This document shows, piece by piece, positions 18,124 through 26,587 of a stretch of 64,000 nucleotides of DNA. The translations under genes were made by a program, and so were the position numbers. Each line of letters starts with the position of its first letter. The first letter of the stretch is position 1. The stretch comes from Glaciecola sp028401415 (lineage in GTDB: Bacteria > Pseudomonadota > Gammaproteobacteria > Enterobacterales > Alteromonadaceae), in assembly GCF_028401415.2 (NCBI RefSeq), contig NZ_CP171821.2:620001-684000 (forward strand). Direction: 5' to 3'. The notes under the pieces are model-generated. The model searched no databases and was not told where the DNA came from. It saw only the letters and a list, made by a program, of their open reading frames with translations.

Positions 18124-19552
18124 GGTTTGCTCCTACTGCTTGCATGTTTATTGAGTTATTGTTGATTGATGAGCAATAGAATATTTGGGCCAGTGCTTTT
18201 CGTTGCAAAACCTGAATCTCAAGTAAGGTCAGCTTGGCATCAAGCTCGGCAATTTTTGCGCTCACTACTTCTGCAAAGCCTTCTCTATCGTTTGCATAAG
18301 CTTGCAGTGTAGCTTGCGATTGCTGAGACATTTGAGGGAGTATTTGCTCTTCGTAAATGATGAGTCTTTGTGATGCTCCGTGGTAATCATCCAATGCGCT
18401 TCTTAAGGCCGCAATTAACTCTCGCACTACTAAGCGCTGCTCAGTGCGCATGGCTTCTGTCTTTTGTGTACTGTAAGCCACCTGGGCATCCTGTCTGGTG
18501 TTTGAAAACAAAGGCAAACTGACACTTAAGCCGACTGAAAAAAAGTCAGCGCGACTATTACCGCCTAACTGAGTGGGGGCGTCATCACGCAATGCGTAAC
18601 TAGCATTTATCGCGTATTGCGGTTTATAGCTTTGTTTGGCAATTTCAATATCAACACTTGCGGCACGAATTTGTTGCTCCATTGCAGACACTAGCGGGTG
18701 CTCAAAAATTATCTCCATAAGTATTTGGGGGCTTGTGTTTTTCAATGACGCTAATTGTTGTTTTTCAGCATTGCTGAGCAAAGAAAGCGACTCAGGAAGT
18801 GTGAAGTGAGTATTTAATTGATCAGCAAGGCCCGCTTCATCATTGCCAATAAATTGAGAGAGTTTAGACATGGCAACACGCTGGCGCGTCTGTGCACTAA
18901 GGAGGCGATCTTGGAGTCTTCCCAGCTCTAGCTCTGCACGAATAATATCTTGCTGACTGGTGTTTCCAGAAGACGATGCATAACTGGCACTAACTATAGC
19001 GCCTAACTTATCAAGTAAGGGGCTTGTCTGTTCAATAAGCTCATAGCTATTGCTCGCTTGGTATGCATCCAGCCACAGTAAAGTGGTATGCAATGCGACT
19101 TTTTGCCGTCTATCCACTCGTCTATATGGTTGTTCTTGTGCGGCTATCTGGTGTTTACTTTGTGTAAGACTAAGCGTGTCACCACGCCCAAAGGTTTGGC
19201 TAGCGCCAATTTTCAGCTGCGTCATTGGCTCTTGGTTGAAAGCAAAACCGTCACTTGGCAAATTAAGCAAGCTCAGACTAACAGTCGGGTCTGGCAAGGC
19301 AGTTGCTCCTGCACTGAGATGCATAAGCCCCTGCTCTATCAACTCACTCTTTCGCAACCAATCATCTTTAGCATGCGCTTTTTGGATCGCCTGCTTAAGT
19401 GTCAATGCTGCTTTAGTGTCTTGCTCCTTCGAAATTGTATACGAAGACATGAATAACAGGACGATTAAGGCCTTCAGGAATACGCTGTGTTTAAATACTG
19501 ATTTAACTTTGTTAAGGCTTGAGTAGAACTCTGGTTTAGAATATTTACACAT
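18116..19552 (-). CDS. cusC: CusC-like outer-membrane efflux channel (TolC family)
   Basis: Outer-membrane channel of the tripartite efflux pump, 478 residues. The start is the ATG at 19552; a hydrophobic signal segment lies at about 27-40. The TolC-type alpha-hairpin repeats are visible: LTLKQAIQKAHAKDDWLRKS near the N-terminus, LPDPTVSLSLLNLP, and the second repeat with IEIAKQSYKPQYAINASYAL and FFSVGLSVSLPLFSNTRQDA. No lipobox is evident, unlike E. coli CusC, so this is closer to the CusC-like proteins of marine bacteria. It is first of the three overlapping efflux genes; an intergenic structured stretch precedes it. Confidence 0.85.
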   Translation of the reverse strand: MCKYSKPEFYSSLNKVKSVFKHSVFLKALIVLLFMSSYTISKEQDTKAALTLKQAIQKAHAKDDWLRKSELIEQGLMHLSAGATALPDPTVSLSLLNLPSDGFAFNQEPMTQLKIGASQTFGRGDTLSLTQSKHQIAAQEQPYRRVDRRQKVALHTTLLWLDAYQASNSYELIEQTSPLLDKLGAIVSASYASSSGNTSQQDIIRAELELGRLQDRLLSAQTRQRVAMSKLSQFIGNDEAGLADQLNTHFTLPESLSLLSNAEKQQLASLKNTSPQILMEIIFEHPLVSAMEQQIRAASVDIEIAKQSYKPQYAINASYALRDDAPTQLGGNSRADFFSVGLSVSLPLFSNTRQDAQVAYSTQKTEAMRTEQRLVVRELIAALRSALDDYHGASQRLIIYEEQILPQMSQQSQATLQAYANDREGFAEVVSAKIAELDAKLTLLEIQVLQRKALAQIFYCSSINNNSINMQAVGANHE

Positions 19553-19587
19553 GTCACATTCTCGCTACGTGTGAAGCATGGAAAACT

Positions 19588-19662
19588 GCAAAGAAAGCTT
19601 AAATAGCCATAGCTATTCTTGCGCTATCGATAGTTTCTTTGCTTGAGTGCCGACGCGCGTCG
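19588..19662. promoter_or_regulatory. Nested inverted repeats between the Cys-rich gene and cusC
   Basis: GCAAAGAAA (19588-19596) is inverted as TTTCTTTGC (19634-19642). Between them are the hairpin AATAGC-CATA-GCTATT (19602-19617) and the palindrome CTATCGATAG (19624-19633). A second palindrome, CGACGCGCGTCG, is at 19651-19662. On the minus strand this follows the Cys-rich small gene and precedes cusC, so it may be an attenuator, terminator or operator. Roles are inference. Confidence 0.4.
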
Positions 19663-19674
19663 ACTAAACGAAAG

Positions 19675-20055
19675 TTAAGCTATTGGGGGACGTTTTGTTT
19701 GAGCAATAAATGGGGGGGCAACATCCTGCATGGTGTAAACAAGCAGTTTATCGCTGAGTAAGGTCTGATCTTGAGCAATAGGAGAATACACGAATATAGA
19801 TGAAGCGCTTGCAACAGAGCACTCGCAATCACCATTGCAGCAAGATACGGATGCTGTGCCATCACAACAATCCATTGGAAACACATCTGATGAAGCATGA
19901 TTGCTTTGCATATGGCTATGTTCCATCATCGCTGCGTCAGACATATTCATAGAGCAGCCCTGATTTTCAGGGTCAGCAGCAAAGGCGTTACCCACTTGAG
20001 CAGCTAATAACACGAATATCAAAATGAAGCATTTAACGCAGGAATAACAGTTCAT
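19675..20055 (-). CDS. Small Cys/Met/His-rich exported protein of the copper locus
   Basis: About 126 residues from ATG 20055; a GTG at 20091 would add 12. Residues about 5-26 form a signal peptide (FILIFVLLAAQVGNAFA). The mature part is rich in metal-ligand residues: GCSMNMSDAAMMEHSHMQSN, then MDCCDG and CCNGDCEC. It lies upstream of cusCBA on the same strand, 122 bp before cusC, and is probably co-transcribed. A periplasmic copper-binding or copper-responsive role is likely but unproven. I do not recognise a named family; similar short proteins precede copper efflux operons in related marine bacteria. Confidence 0.6.
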   Translation of the reverse strand: MNCYSCVKCFILIFVLLAAQVGNAFAADPENQGCSMNMSDAAMMEHSHMQSNHASSDVFPMDCCDGTASVSCCNGDCECSVASASSIFVYSPIAQDQTLLSDKLLVYTMQDVAPPFIAQTKRPPIA

Positions 20056-20137
20056 GCGACTGAGTATAATGAAATATTGAGCGATTTTCACATTTTATGG
20101 ATAAAGGCCTTAGCCTAAGCATTGTTAAAGACCTGAA

Positions 20138-20605
20138 TCAACGAACCACTCTATGGCAGTTTGTACATCCCCCTGAGACTTTTCCTGCAAAATAGTAGTT
20201 TGGTTGCGCAAAAGATGCATTTACTTTTGCTCTATCAACCTTTTTGGCGAAATCGCGCAAGTAGTCTTGCATATAGGGATGATTCGAACCGCCGTTTCCA
20301 GCGGATAGCTCTGTGGCAATTTTTGACATTTCTTTTAACGATGTAAGTACCTCATTTCGCTGTCGTTCCATCGCAAGCTCATCGTCATCTTGCGGCGGAA
20401 CAAGTGCTTGATCAAGTAATCGCATTTGTAAGGCAAGTTCATCCATATTCGAGCGCACTTGAGCAGGTTCAGTGTAAGTAAAATCTGGCGGGTAAGTGAC
20501 TTTTCTCAACGATTTCGCCACATCATTACTGCATGCAACAAGGATAAGAAGGCAAATTGCAATGATGATGAGGATGGTTAACTGCTTTATACGAAGTGAA
20601 TTCAT
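20138..20605 (-). CDS. Lipoprotein c-type cytochrome (cytochrome c'-like)
   Basis: Small haem protein of 155 residues. The N-terminus is a lipoprotein signal (hydrophobic LTILIIIAICLLILVAC, lipobox LVAC at about 25). The mature part is mostly helical and ends with the single haem motif CTNCH eight residues from the C-terminus; a C-terminal CXXCH on a four-helix bundle is typical of cytochrome c' and c-556 proteins. It probably faces the periplasm, carrying electrons or binding NO. A perfect FNR box lies 95 bp upstream of its start, consistent with expression at low oxygen. Confidence 0.75.
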   Translation of the reverse strand: MNSLRIKQLTILIIIAICLLILVACSNDVAKSLRKVTYPPDFTYTEPAQVRSNMDELALQMRLLDQALVPPQDDDELAMERQRNEVLTSLKEMSKIATELSAGNGGSNHPYMQDYLRDFAKKVDRAKVNASFAQPNYYFAGKVSGGCTNCHRVVR

Positions 20606-20699
20606 CTAGTTTGATACCTCAGTTGAACCCTTATAGCGTCCATAAACTGTTCAAGCTTTTTTGATAACACCCATATTGTGTTTTTCTCGCGTGCATATT

Positions 20700-20713
20700 T
20701 TGATGAGGATCAA
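20700..20713. promoter_or_regulatory. FNR box (perfect), divergent cytochrome/monooxygenase region
   Basis: TTGATGAGGATCAA matches the consensus TTGAT-N4-ATCAA exactly. It is 95 bp upstream of the cytochrome start (minus strand) and 117 bp upstream of the monooxygenase start (plus strand). The Fnr protein encoded at 34.5 kb is the likely ligand. Confidence 0.75.
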
Positions 20714-20829
20714 GATTATTGTTGATTTTAGGTGATGAGATACCAAGTATTTGTTCAGGATAAAGATTGACTTACACGGTGTGAACGAATTCAATACAGC
20801 CTTACAGGCGCACATAAAAGCAGTAAAAC

Positions 20830-22329
20830 ATGCATAAGATCATCATTATCGGTACAGGCTTCGGCGGTATCAGTGCCGCTATAAACCTTAAAAAACGCGG
20901 CATCGAGAACTTCATTATGCTTGAGCGTCGCGAGTTTTTTGGCGGTACCTGGCTTCAGAATCGTTACCCTGGCGCAGCGGTGGATGTGCCCTCCCCTCTG
21001 TATAGTATTGAAGATGAGCCCTATCCATGGACTCAAATGTTTGCACAGCGCGATCAGTTAGAACAATACACGCTGCACATTGTTAAAAAGCATCAATTGG
21101 ACAGTCACATTCATCTTAATGCACAGGTTAAAATCGCTTCTTGGCAAGGAGAACATTGGAAACTTGAATTGAGCAATGGCAACACCCTGCTCGCGCAGAC
21201 AGTCATTAATGCAACTGGCCCCTTAAGCACGCCCGTTATACCTGAGTTCAAAGGGAAAGAAGACTTTAAAGGTGTAAGCTTCCATTGCAATGACTGGCCA
21301 AGTGATTTAGACCTAAAAGATAAAAAGGTTGCCATTATTGGCTCTGGGGCAAGCGCAGTGCAGATTATTCCCGCTATTGCGAAAGACGTGGCGCATTTGC
21401 ACGTCTTTCAGCGTACGCCTCACTGGGTGCTCCCCCGCCCCGACTTTCGGTTTCCAAAATGGTTTCAGAAGCTTCTACCCAATAAATGGGTGTATGCATT
21501 ATTGAAATGGGGTATTTACATTCACCATGAACTTCGTGTGCTGGCATTCAAATACTCCCCTTTGTTGCTGAAATGGGTAGCGCAGCGCCCCGCTTTGAGG
21601 CATTTGAAAAAGCAAGTAGGGAATGATGAGACACGAAAAGCATTAACGCCCGATTTCATCATTGGCTGTAAGCGCATTTTAATGTCTGACACCTACTATC
21701 CTGCACTGCAACGAGATAACGTAAGTCTACATGACAAGAGCGATAGTATTGTCACCATCAACAACAAGGGCTTATTGACGAGTAATCATCAACAAATTGA
21801 CCTCGATGTTATTGTTTATGCTACTGGCTACGACGCTGCAGATAGCATGATTTCGTATCAAGTAGTGGGTAAAAACGGAATTGAATTGCAAGCGCAGTGG
21901 CAGGAGTATCCACGTGCATATTTGGGTACAAGCATGCCAAATTTTCCCAACTTTTTTGTTGTTACGGGTCCCAATACAGGCATTGGGCATACCAGTGCGA
22001 TATTCGTTATTGAATCGCAAATGCGCTACATCATGCAGTGCATAGAAAAATTGCAAGCCCCTGATGTACTTAGCATGGAACCCACTGAATATGCTGAGGA
22101 TAATTATACAAACATGGTGCACAGCGAAATGGAAAAGACCGTCTGGCACTATGGCGGTTGTCATTCCTGGTATCAAAATAAGTCCGGAAAAGTGATTGCA
22201 ATGTTTCCAGGATTTAGCTTTAACTACCGTTTGATGTGTAAAAAGTTTAAAGCGCAGGATCATCTTATTAAGCGCAGTCATCTTCACGGCGCAAGCCCTT
22301 CAAACATTAATGAGCAAGCATCATGCTAA
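20830..22329 (+). CDS. Flavin-containing monooxygenase, Baeyer-Villiger type
   Basis: FAD- and NADPH-dependent oxygenase of 499 residues converting ketones to esters or lactones, or a related reaction. Motifs: N-terminal FAD-binding GTGFGGISAAI with downstream ERREFFGGTW, the Baeyer-Villiger fingerprint FKGVSFHCNDWP (F.G...H...WP), the NADPH-binding GSGASAVQIIP, and VFQRTPHWVLPRP. Late in the protein the ATGYDA motif is present. It overlaps the downstream alpha/beta-hydrolase gene by 7 bases, a pairing expected when the ester product is hydrolysed. The substrate cannot be told from sequence; long-chain or cyclic ketones are common in the family. Confidence 0.85.
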   Translation: MHKIIIIGTGFGGISAAINLKKRGIENFIMLERREFFGGTWLQNRYPGAAVDVPSPLYSIEDEPYPWTQMFAQRDQLEQYTLHIVKKHQLDSHIHLNAQVKIASWQGEHWKLELSNGNTLLAQTVINATGPLSTPVIPEFKGKEDFKGVSFHCNDWPSDLDLKDKKVAIIGSGASAVQIIPAIAKDVAHLHVFQRTPHWVLPRPDFRFPKWFQKLLPNKWVYALLKWGIYIHHELRVLAFKYSPLLLKWVAQRPALRHLKKQVGNDETRKALTPDFIIGCKRILMSDTYYPALQRDNVSLHDKSDSIVTINNKGLLTSNHQQIDLDVIVYATGYDAADSMISYQVVGKNGIELQAQWQEYPRAYLGTSMPNFPNFFVVTGPNTGIGHTSAIFVIESQMRYIMQCIEKLQAPDVLSMEPTEYAEDNYTNMVHSEMEKTVWHYGGCHSWYQNKSGKVIAMFPGFSFNYRLMCKKFKAQDHLIKRSHLHGASPSNINEQASC

Positions 22330-23273
22330 TATTCGCGCTTAGTCTTCTGGCAGTCGCCGCTATTGCAACATACCTTCTGTTTTTTAGTCGATCGCTTACC
22401 ATAGGAGAAGGTTTATACCAGCTAGCCATGTCGCTAGAGCGAAAGTTAGCTGGATTGGTAGAAACTTCCGTCATTATTGATGGAACGCAAGTCAGCTATT
22501 ATAAAAGTGAATCATTCAGTGCGCATGAAGCCCAGACGAAAAAGCCAGTATTAGTCTTACTGCATGGCTTCAGCGCTGATAAAACTATTTGGCACCGCTT
22601 TGCTAAACTGGCAAAGCACGATTTTGATTTGATTGTTCCTGATCTGCTAGGCCACGGTAAAACGCCTTATTGCGCTAAACAGTCGTATTCAACCAAACAA
22701 CAAACTGCCATGCTGCTCAAATTGCTAAAAGCGCTGAACATCAGTAAATGCTCTGTGGCAGGTAATTCCATGGGCGGAATGATTGCAGCGCAGTTAATTG
22801 AGGATGCTACTGAGCGGGTCGACAAAGTTGTGTTACTTGACCCTGCGGGTGCCAAATCTGAATTTGCGGTAGCGATGACTGCCTCAGGTATGAATCCCTT
22901 TGTACACGCAACACTCGCGCAGTTCTATGAGTTCTATAAGGTGTCGATGTCTAAGCCACCGCTTGTCCCTCCCTGCGTACTGGACTATTTGGCGGTTACG
23001 CGTTACTTAGAAAGGCAAAATCAACTAGCACACATGTTCAGCGACTTCTTCGATTTAGGTGATTTTTTCGATAAACCGTTCGTCAACACAAATGAAAACA
23101 ACACACTCGTCATTTGGGGCGACCAAGATCAACTGCTGCCCGTTAAAGAAGCGGAATATTGGTCAAAGCTTACTGGCACCAAGCCTGTCATTTATGAGGG
23201 AATTGGTCATATGCCAATGGTCGAACACATTCAACATACTTATAAAGACTGTCGGCAATTTTTAACTATTTGA
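22323..23273 (+). CDS. Alpha/beta-fold hydrolase (esterase/lipase type)
   Basis: Predicted serine hydrolase of 316 residues. It begins with a hydrophobic helix (about residues 1-20) that may anchor it to the membrane. Visible fold elements: VLVLLHGFSADKTIWHRFA (oxyanion strand), VPDLLGHGKTP, the nucleophile elbow AGNSMGG (Ser near residue 142), the acidic region around WGDQDQLLPV (Asp) and the catalytic His in GIGHMPMVEH. All triad residues are in place. Its ATG overlaps the monooxygenase stop by 7 bases, so both are translated together; the likely job is to hydrolyse the ester produced by the oxygenase. Confidence 0.85.
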   Translation: MLIFALSLLAVAAIATYLLFFSRSLTIGEGLYQLAMSLERKLAGLVETSVIIDGTQVSYYKSESFSAHEAQTKKPVLVLLHGFSADKTIWHRFAKLAKHDFDLIVPDLLGHGKTPYCAKQSYSTKQQTAMLLKLLKALNISKCSVAGNSMGGMIAAQLIEDATERVDKVVLLDPAGAKSEFAVAMTASGMNPFVHATLAQFYEFYKVSMSKPPLVPPCVLDYLAVTRYLERQNQLAHMFSDFFDLGDFFDKPFVNTNENNTLVIWGDQDQLLPVKEAEYWSKLTGTKPVIYEGIGHMPMVEHIQHTYKDCRQFLTI

Positions 23274-23418
23274 GTGCGTGTGACTGAACATTGGATAGCA
23301 CATGGGCAAAATATACTTAGGTATAATGGTAAGCGCTCTATAAGCCTTAAAGATTGAATACACTGGCTCCGTCTGATTACATCATCAAATTTACATTGTG
23401 TAAGCCATAGGAGATGTC

Positions 23419-23619
23419 ATGACAGGACGCGCATTTATTCGTCTCATTTCAAAGCGGGGCATTCCACTTAGCTGCATTGCAAACCGCTTAAATTGCCAGC
23501 TAAAAACACTGAGGGCTCTAGAGCAATCTGATAAGGTCCCATCCCACTATGTAAACGGATTCAAACGGGCTTTTAAAGAATCACTTACCCTCGCCGATAT
23601 TCAATTGCTGTCTACTTAA
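23419..23619 (+). CDS. Small HTH-like conserved protein
   Basis: A 66-residue protein with a good ribosome site (AGGAGA, 6 bases before ATG). The segment KRGIPLSCIANRLNCQLKTL, followed by RALEQSDKVPSHYVNGF, has the look of a small XRE-like helix-turn-helix, so a DNA-binding role is possible. No named family recognised. It is alone between the hydrolase and antiporter genes. Confidence 0.5.
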   Translation: MTGRAFIRLISKRGIPLSCIANRLNCQLKTLRALEQSDKVPSHYVNGFKRAFKESLTLADIQLLST

Positions 23620-23771
23620 GAGCGCTACGCCCTTAAATCAAAGCCTTCCATAACAATTTTTGAGAATGGCTGGCAAAAGACATTGATTCTCAATCAATTG
23701 AGATTGCGTAGTAGCGCATTTTTAAGCTATCTTATTGATTCATATTTAGATTTTGAGGCATTGCTGCAGGC

Positions 23772-25346
23772 ATGGAATACTTACTATTACTCATTGCATT
23801 TTTGTGCGGTTTTGCATGTAAGTTCGTCAGCCTTCCTCCCCTTATTGGATATCTTGTTGCGGGATTCATTCTCAATGCACTTGGCTTTTCAAGTAATGAA
23901 ACCTTAGTAAGCATTGCCAACCTCGGCATCACGGTAATGCTGTTTACCATTGGCCTTAAGCTGAACATCAAAGATCTCATAAAACGAGAGATATGGTTTG
24001 CCAGCATTGCACACAGCCTTGTTTGGATATTGGTGTGCGCAAGCATCTTGTTTCTGCTTAGTTTTACTACCATTGGATATTTTACAGAGCTTAGTTTCGC
24101 CCAAATGGCCTTGATTGGGTTCGCTTTTAGTTTTAGCTCTACCGTTTGTGTGGTCAAAATCTTAGAGGAAAGCGGTGAAACTAGGACGCGGCATGGTAAA
24201 GTCGCCATTGGTATATTGGTGATGCAAGATATTTTTGCCGTGTTGTTTCTCGTGTTTGCGACCGGAAAAGTTCCGTCAGTCTTTGCAATTGGATTGTTTG
24301 CTTTGATTCCTTTGGCACCACTTCTCAAAAAGCTATTGTTTGAAGCCGGACATGGAGAGTTGCTGCCACTTTGCGGATTTGTATTCGCGCTTGGCGGATA
24401 TCACTTATTTGAGCTTGTGGGCGTAAAAGGCGATTTAGGCGCACTCATCTTTGGAATCTTGCTGGCCGGCAACTCAAAAGCCAGTGAATTATCTAAATCC
24501 TTATTAAGCTTTAAGGACATCTTCTTAATCGGTTTCTTCTTATCCATTGGCCTCACCGCCCTACCGGACATGCAAATGACGCTTATCGCGTTGTTGCTTA
24601 CCTTAATTATTCCAATCAAATTCATCCTGTTTTTCAGTTTATTCACTCAGTTGAGGCTTCGAGCCCGAACCTCTTATTTAGCGAGTTTGGTCATGTCAAA
24701 CTACAGTGAGTTTGGCTTAATCGTGGCGGCAGTGGCCGTTAGTGCAAATATGATTAGTGACCAGTGGCTAGTAATTATCGCGATGAGCGTTGCCTTCTCG
24801 TTTGTTATTTCAAGTATTCTTTACAAGAATTCACACAACCAATATCAATCGTTTAAAGACGCTCTAAGAAGATACCAAAAAACAAAAGCACTACCGGAAG
24901 ACGAATACCCGAGTTTTAAACACGTTGATGTGATGGTGATAGGTATGGGGCGCGTGGGTAAAGGCGCTTTCAATGCCTTATCTGAATCATTGAATGATGC
25001 AGTATGCGGCATGGACGCGGACGTTGATAAGATCAAAAAACTAAATGAATCAGGTTTAAACGCCATTGTAGGTGATGGCGAGAATATCGACCTTTGGGAA
25101 AATATCGATATATCAAATTTAAAATTAGTACTGCTCGCACTACCTTCAATAGAGGACTCATCCAATGTCACTCAGCAGCTACGAAATGCAAATTTTTCCG
25201 GCAAAATTGCCGCGATTGCCCGCTATGAAGATGAAGTAAAACCCCTTCTACAGAATGGTGTAGATGAAGTGTTTAATTTCTTCACTGATGCGGGTGTTGG
25301 TTTCGCCCAGGAAAGTAAAGCTATTTTAGAGCAGCAAAAAACATAA
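23772..25346 (+). CDS. CPA2-family cation:proton antiporter with RCK domain (KefB/YbaL-like)
   Basis: Inner-membrane monovalent cation/proton antiporter or K+ efflux protein of 524 residues. The first 355 residues are about a dozen hydrophobic helices (from YLLLLIAFLCGFACKFVSLP to SVAFSFVISSILY), with the CPA2 core segments GYLVAGFILNALG and FSFSSTVCVVKIL. After a short linker, HVDVMVIGMGRVGKGAFNAL starts a RCK/TrkA-N nucleotide-binding domain (about 385-500) that gates such transporters. It is close to YbaL/KefB. Specific ion is not known. It is monocistronic. Confidence 0.85.
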   Translation: MEYLLLLIAFLCGFACKFVSLPPLIGYLVAGFILNALGFSSNETLVSIANLGITVMLFTIGLKLNIKDLIKREIWFASIAHSLVWILVCASILFLLSFTTIGYFTELSFAQMALIGFAFSFSSTVCVVKILEESGETRTRHGKVAIGILVMQDIFAVLFLVFATGKVPSVFAIGLFALIPLAPLLKKLLFEAGHGELLPLCGFVFALGGYHLFELVGVKGDLGALIFGILLAGNSKASELSKSLLSFKDIFLIGFFLSIGLTALPDMQMTLIALLLTLIIPIKFILFFSLFTQLRLRARTSYLASLVMSNYSEFGLIVAAVAVSANMISDQWLVIIAMSVAFSFVISSILYKNSHNQYQSFKDALRRYQKTKALPEDEYPSFKHVDVMVIGMGRVGKGAFNALSESLNDAVCGMDADVDKIKKLNESGLNAIVGDGENIDLWENIDISNLKLVLLALPSIEDSSNVTQQLRNANFSGKIAAIARYEDEVKPLLQNGVDEVFNFFTDAGVGFAQESKAILEQQKT

Positions 25347-25395
25347 AAACCCACCTTATGACCTCTCGTAATCGAATACGAAATGTAATCCTTAA

Positions 25396-25410
25396 TGAGA
25401 ATGATTACAT
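25396..25410. promoter_or_regulatory. Possible Fur box upstream of bacterioferritin genes
   Basis: TGAGAATGATTACAT matches the Fur core TGATAATNATTATCA at about 10-11 of 14 fixed positions, best in the left half. It is about 90 bp upstream of the first bfr start. Eye match only. Confidence 0.35.
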
Positions 25411-25498
25411 TTATTAAATAATTGAATTATATAGTATTTTTTGATTTATCGCCCGTGTGTTGCTACACTCGCTTTATATCGTAACACTGGAGTACATT

Positions 25499-25969
25499 AT
25501 GAAAGGTGATATGCCGGTAATCAAAGCGTTAAATGAAATGCTGACCATCGAGCTCACTTCTATTAACCAATATTTTTTGCACGCAAGAATGCACAAAAAT
25601 TGGGGATTAAATAAGCTCAACGATGCTGCGTACAAAAAGTCCATTGAAGACATGAAACAGGCCGATAAATTGATTGAGCGTATTTTGTTTTTGGAAGGTT
25701 TACCCAACTTACAAGCCCTCGGAAAGCTATACATTGGTGAAGACACACCTGAGTCACTTGCGTGCGATACCAAATTTGAACATGAGCAAATCCCTCAACT
25801 CAAAGAGGCAATCGAACTTTGCGAGAAACACAGAGACTATGTGTCCAGAGACCTGCTATGCGAAATATTAGACGATGAAGAAGAATATCTAGATTGGCTT
25901 GAAACCCAAACCTTACAAATTGAACAAATGGGACTAGAAAATTATCTTCAGGCGCAAATCGGTGATTAG
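25499..25969 (+). CDS. bfr: Bacterioferritin, haem-binding subunit lacking ferroxidase ligands
   Basis: Iron-storage subunit of 156 residues. Compared with E. coli Bfr numbering, Met52 (the haem ligand) is kept, as is Glu18, but the ferroxidase residues E51, H54 and H130 read Asp, Gln and Tyr (segments EDMKQAD and EEEYLDWL). So it can bind haem but likely cannot oxidise iron at a dinuclear centre. The start is the ATG at 25499; an upstream TTG at 25457 would add 14 residues that do not fit the family. The second bfr gene follows 71 bp downstream with the opposite residue set. Together they probably form a mixed 24-mer, as in Neisseria BfrA/BfrB. Confidence 0.88.
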   Translation: MKGDMPVIKALNEMLTIELTSINQYFLHARMHKNWGLNKLNDAAYKKSIEDMKQADKLIERILFLEGLPNLQALGKLYIGEDTPESLACDTKFEHEQIPQLKEAIELCEKHRDYVSRDLLCEILDDEEEYLDWLETQTLQIEQMGLENYLQAQIGD

Positions 25970-26040
25970 TCAAGGTGCGTTAATAAAACACAATTATTCA
26001 ATAAGAAAAGCGCAGATATGTGCTGCGTGAGGTAAATATT

Positions 26041-26508
26041 ATGCAAGGTAACGATAAAGTAATAGCGGGTTTAAATAGTCTTCTTGGCTACGAGTTGGCC
26101 GCGATGGATCAGTATTTCATTCATTCACAAATGTATCAGGATTGGGGCTTAAATAAGCTGTATGAACGAATTGCTCATGAATTTGATGATGAGAAGGGAC
26201 ATGCGACTAAGTTAATCGATCGAATGCTATTTTTAGGTGGCACGCCCGATATGCAAACCCGAACAGGGCTTCAAATAGGGAAAGAAGTGCCAGACATGCT
26301 TGAAAGCGATTTGCGCGTTGAATATGAGGTGGCCGCTAAGTTAAAAGAAGTGATAGCCATTTGCGAAGGGGCCAATGACTATGTATCTCGTGACATGTTA
26401 ATTGTGCTGCTAGACGATACCGAAATGGATCATGCTCATTGGCTTGAGCAACAACTAGGTTTAATCAAGCGCCTTGGTTTGCAGAATTATTTACAGTCTC
26501 AAATGTAA
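26041..26508 (+). CDS. bfr: Bacterioferritin, ferroxidase subunit lacking the haem methionine
   Basis: Second iron-storage subunit, 155 residues. The ferroxidase ligands E18, E51, H54, E127 and H130 are kept (DDEKGHATK and TEMDHAHWLE), but the haem-binding Met52 is Lys. This is the mirror image of its neighbour and implies division of labour in a mixed shell: this subunit oxidises Fe(II), the other binds haem for electron transfer during iron release. The start is ATG 26041 with TGAGG about 9 bases before. A weak IR-like stretch lies between the two genes; they are probably one transcript under iron control. Confidence 0.88.
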   Translation: MQGNDKVIAGLNSLLGYELAAMDQYFIHSQMYQDWGLNKLYERIAHEFDDEKGHATKLIDRMLFLGGTPDMQTRTGLQIGKEVPDMLESDLRVEYEVAAKLKEVIAICEGANDYVSRDMLIVLLDDTEMDHAHWLEQQLGLIKRLGLQNYLQSQM

Positions 26509-26587
26509 TTCAGCGTTTAATTGGGCAAAAGATGCTTGGCAGAACTTGTTGTAATCGACAAGCATATTAGGGCGTGTTGATCTTTGC

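Noticed and set aside
22723..22790. Non-standard nucleophile elbow in the hydrolase (AGNSMGG)
   Set aside because: GNSMGG is a common variant of GXSXG in this superfamily, so it is not a lesion.
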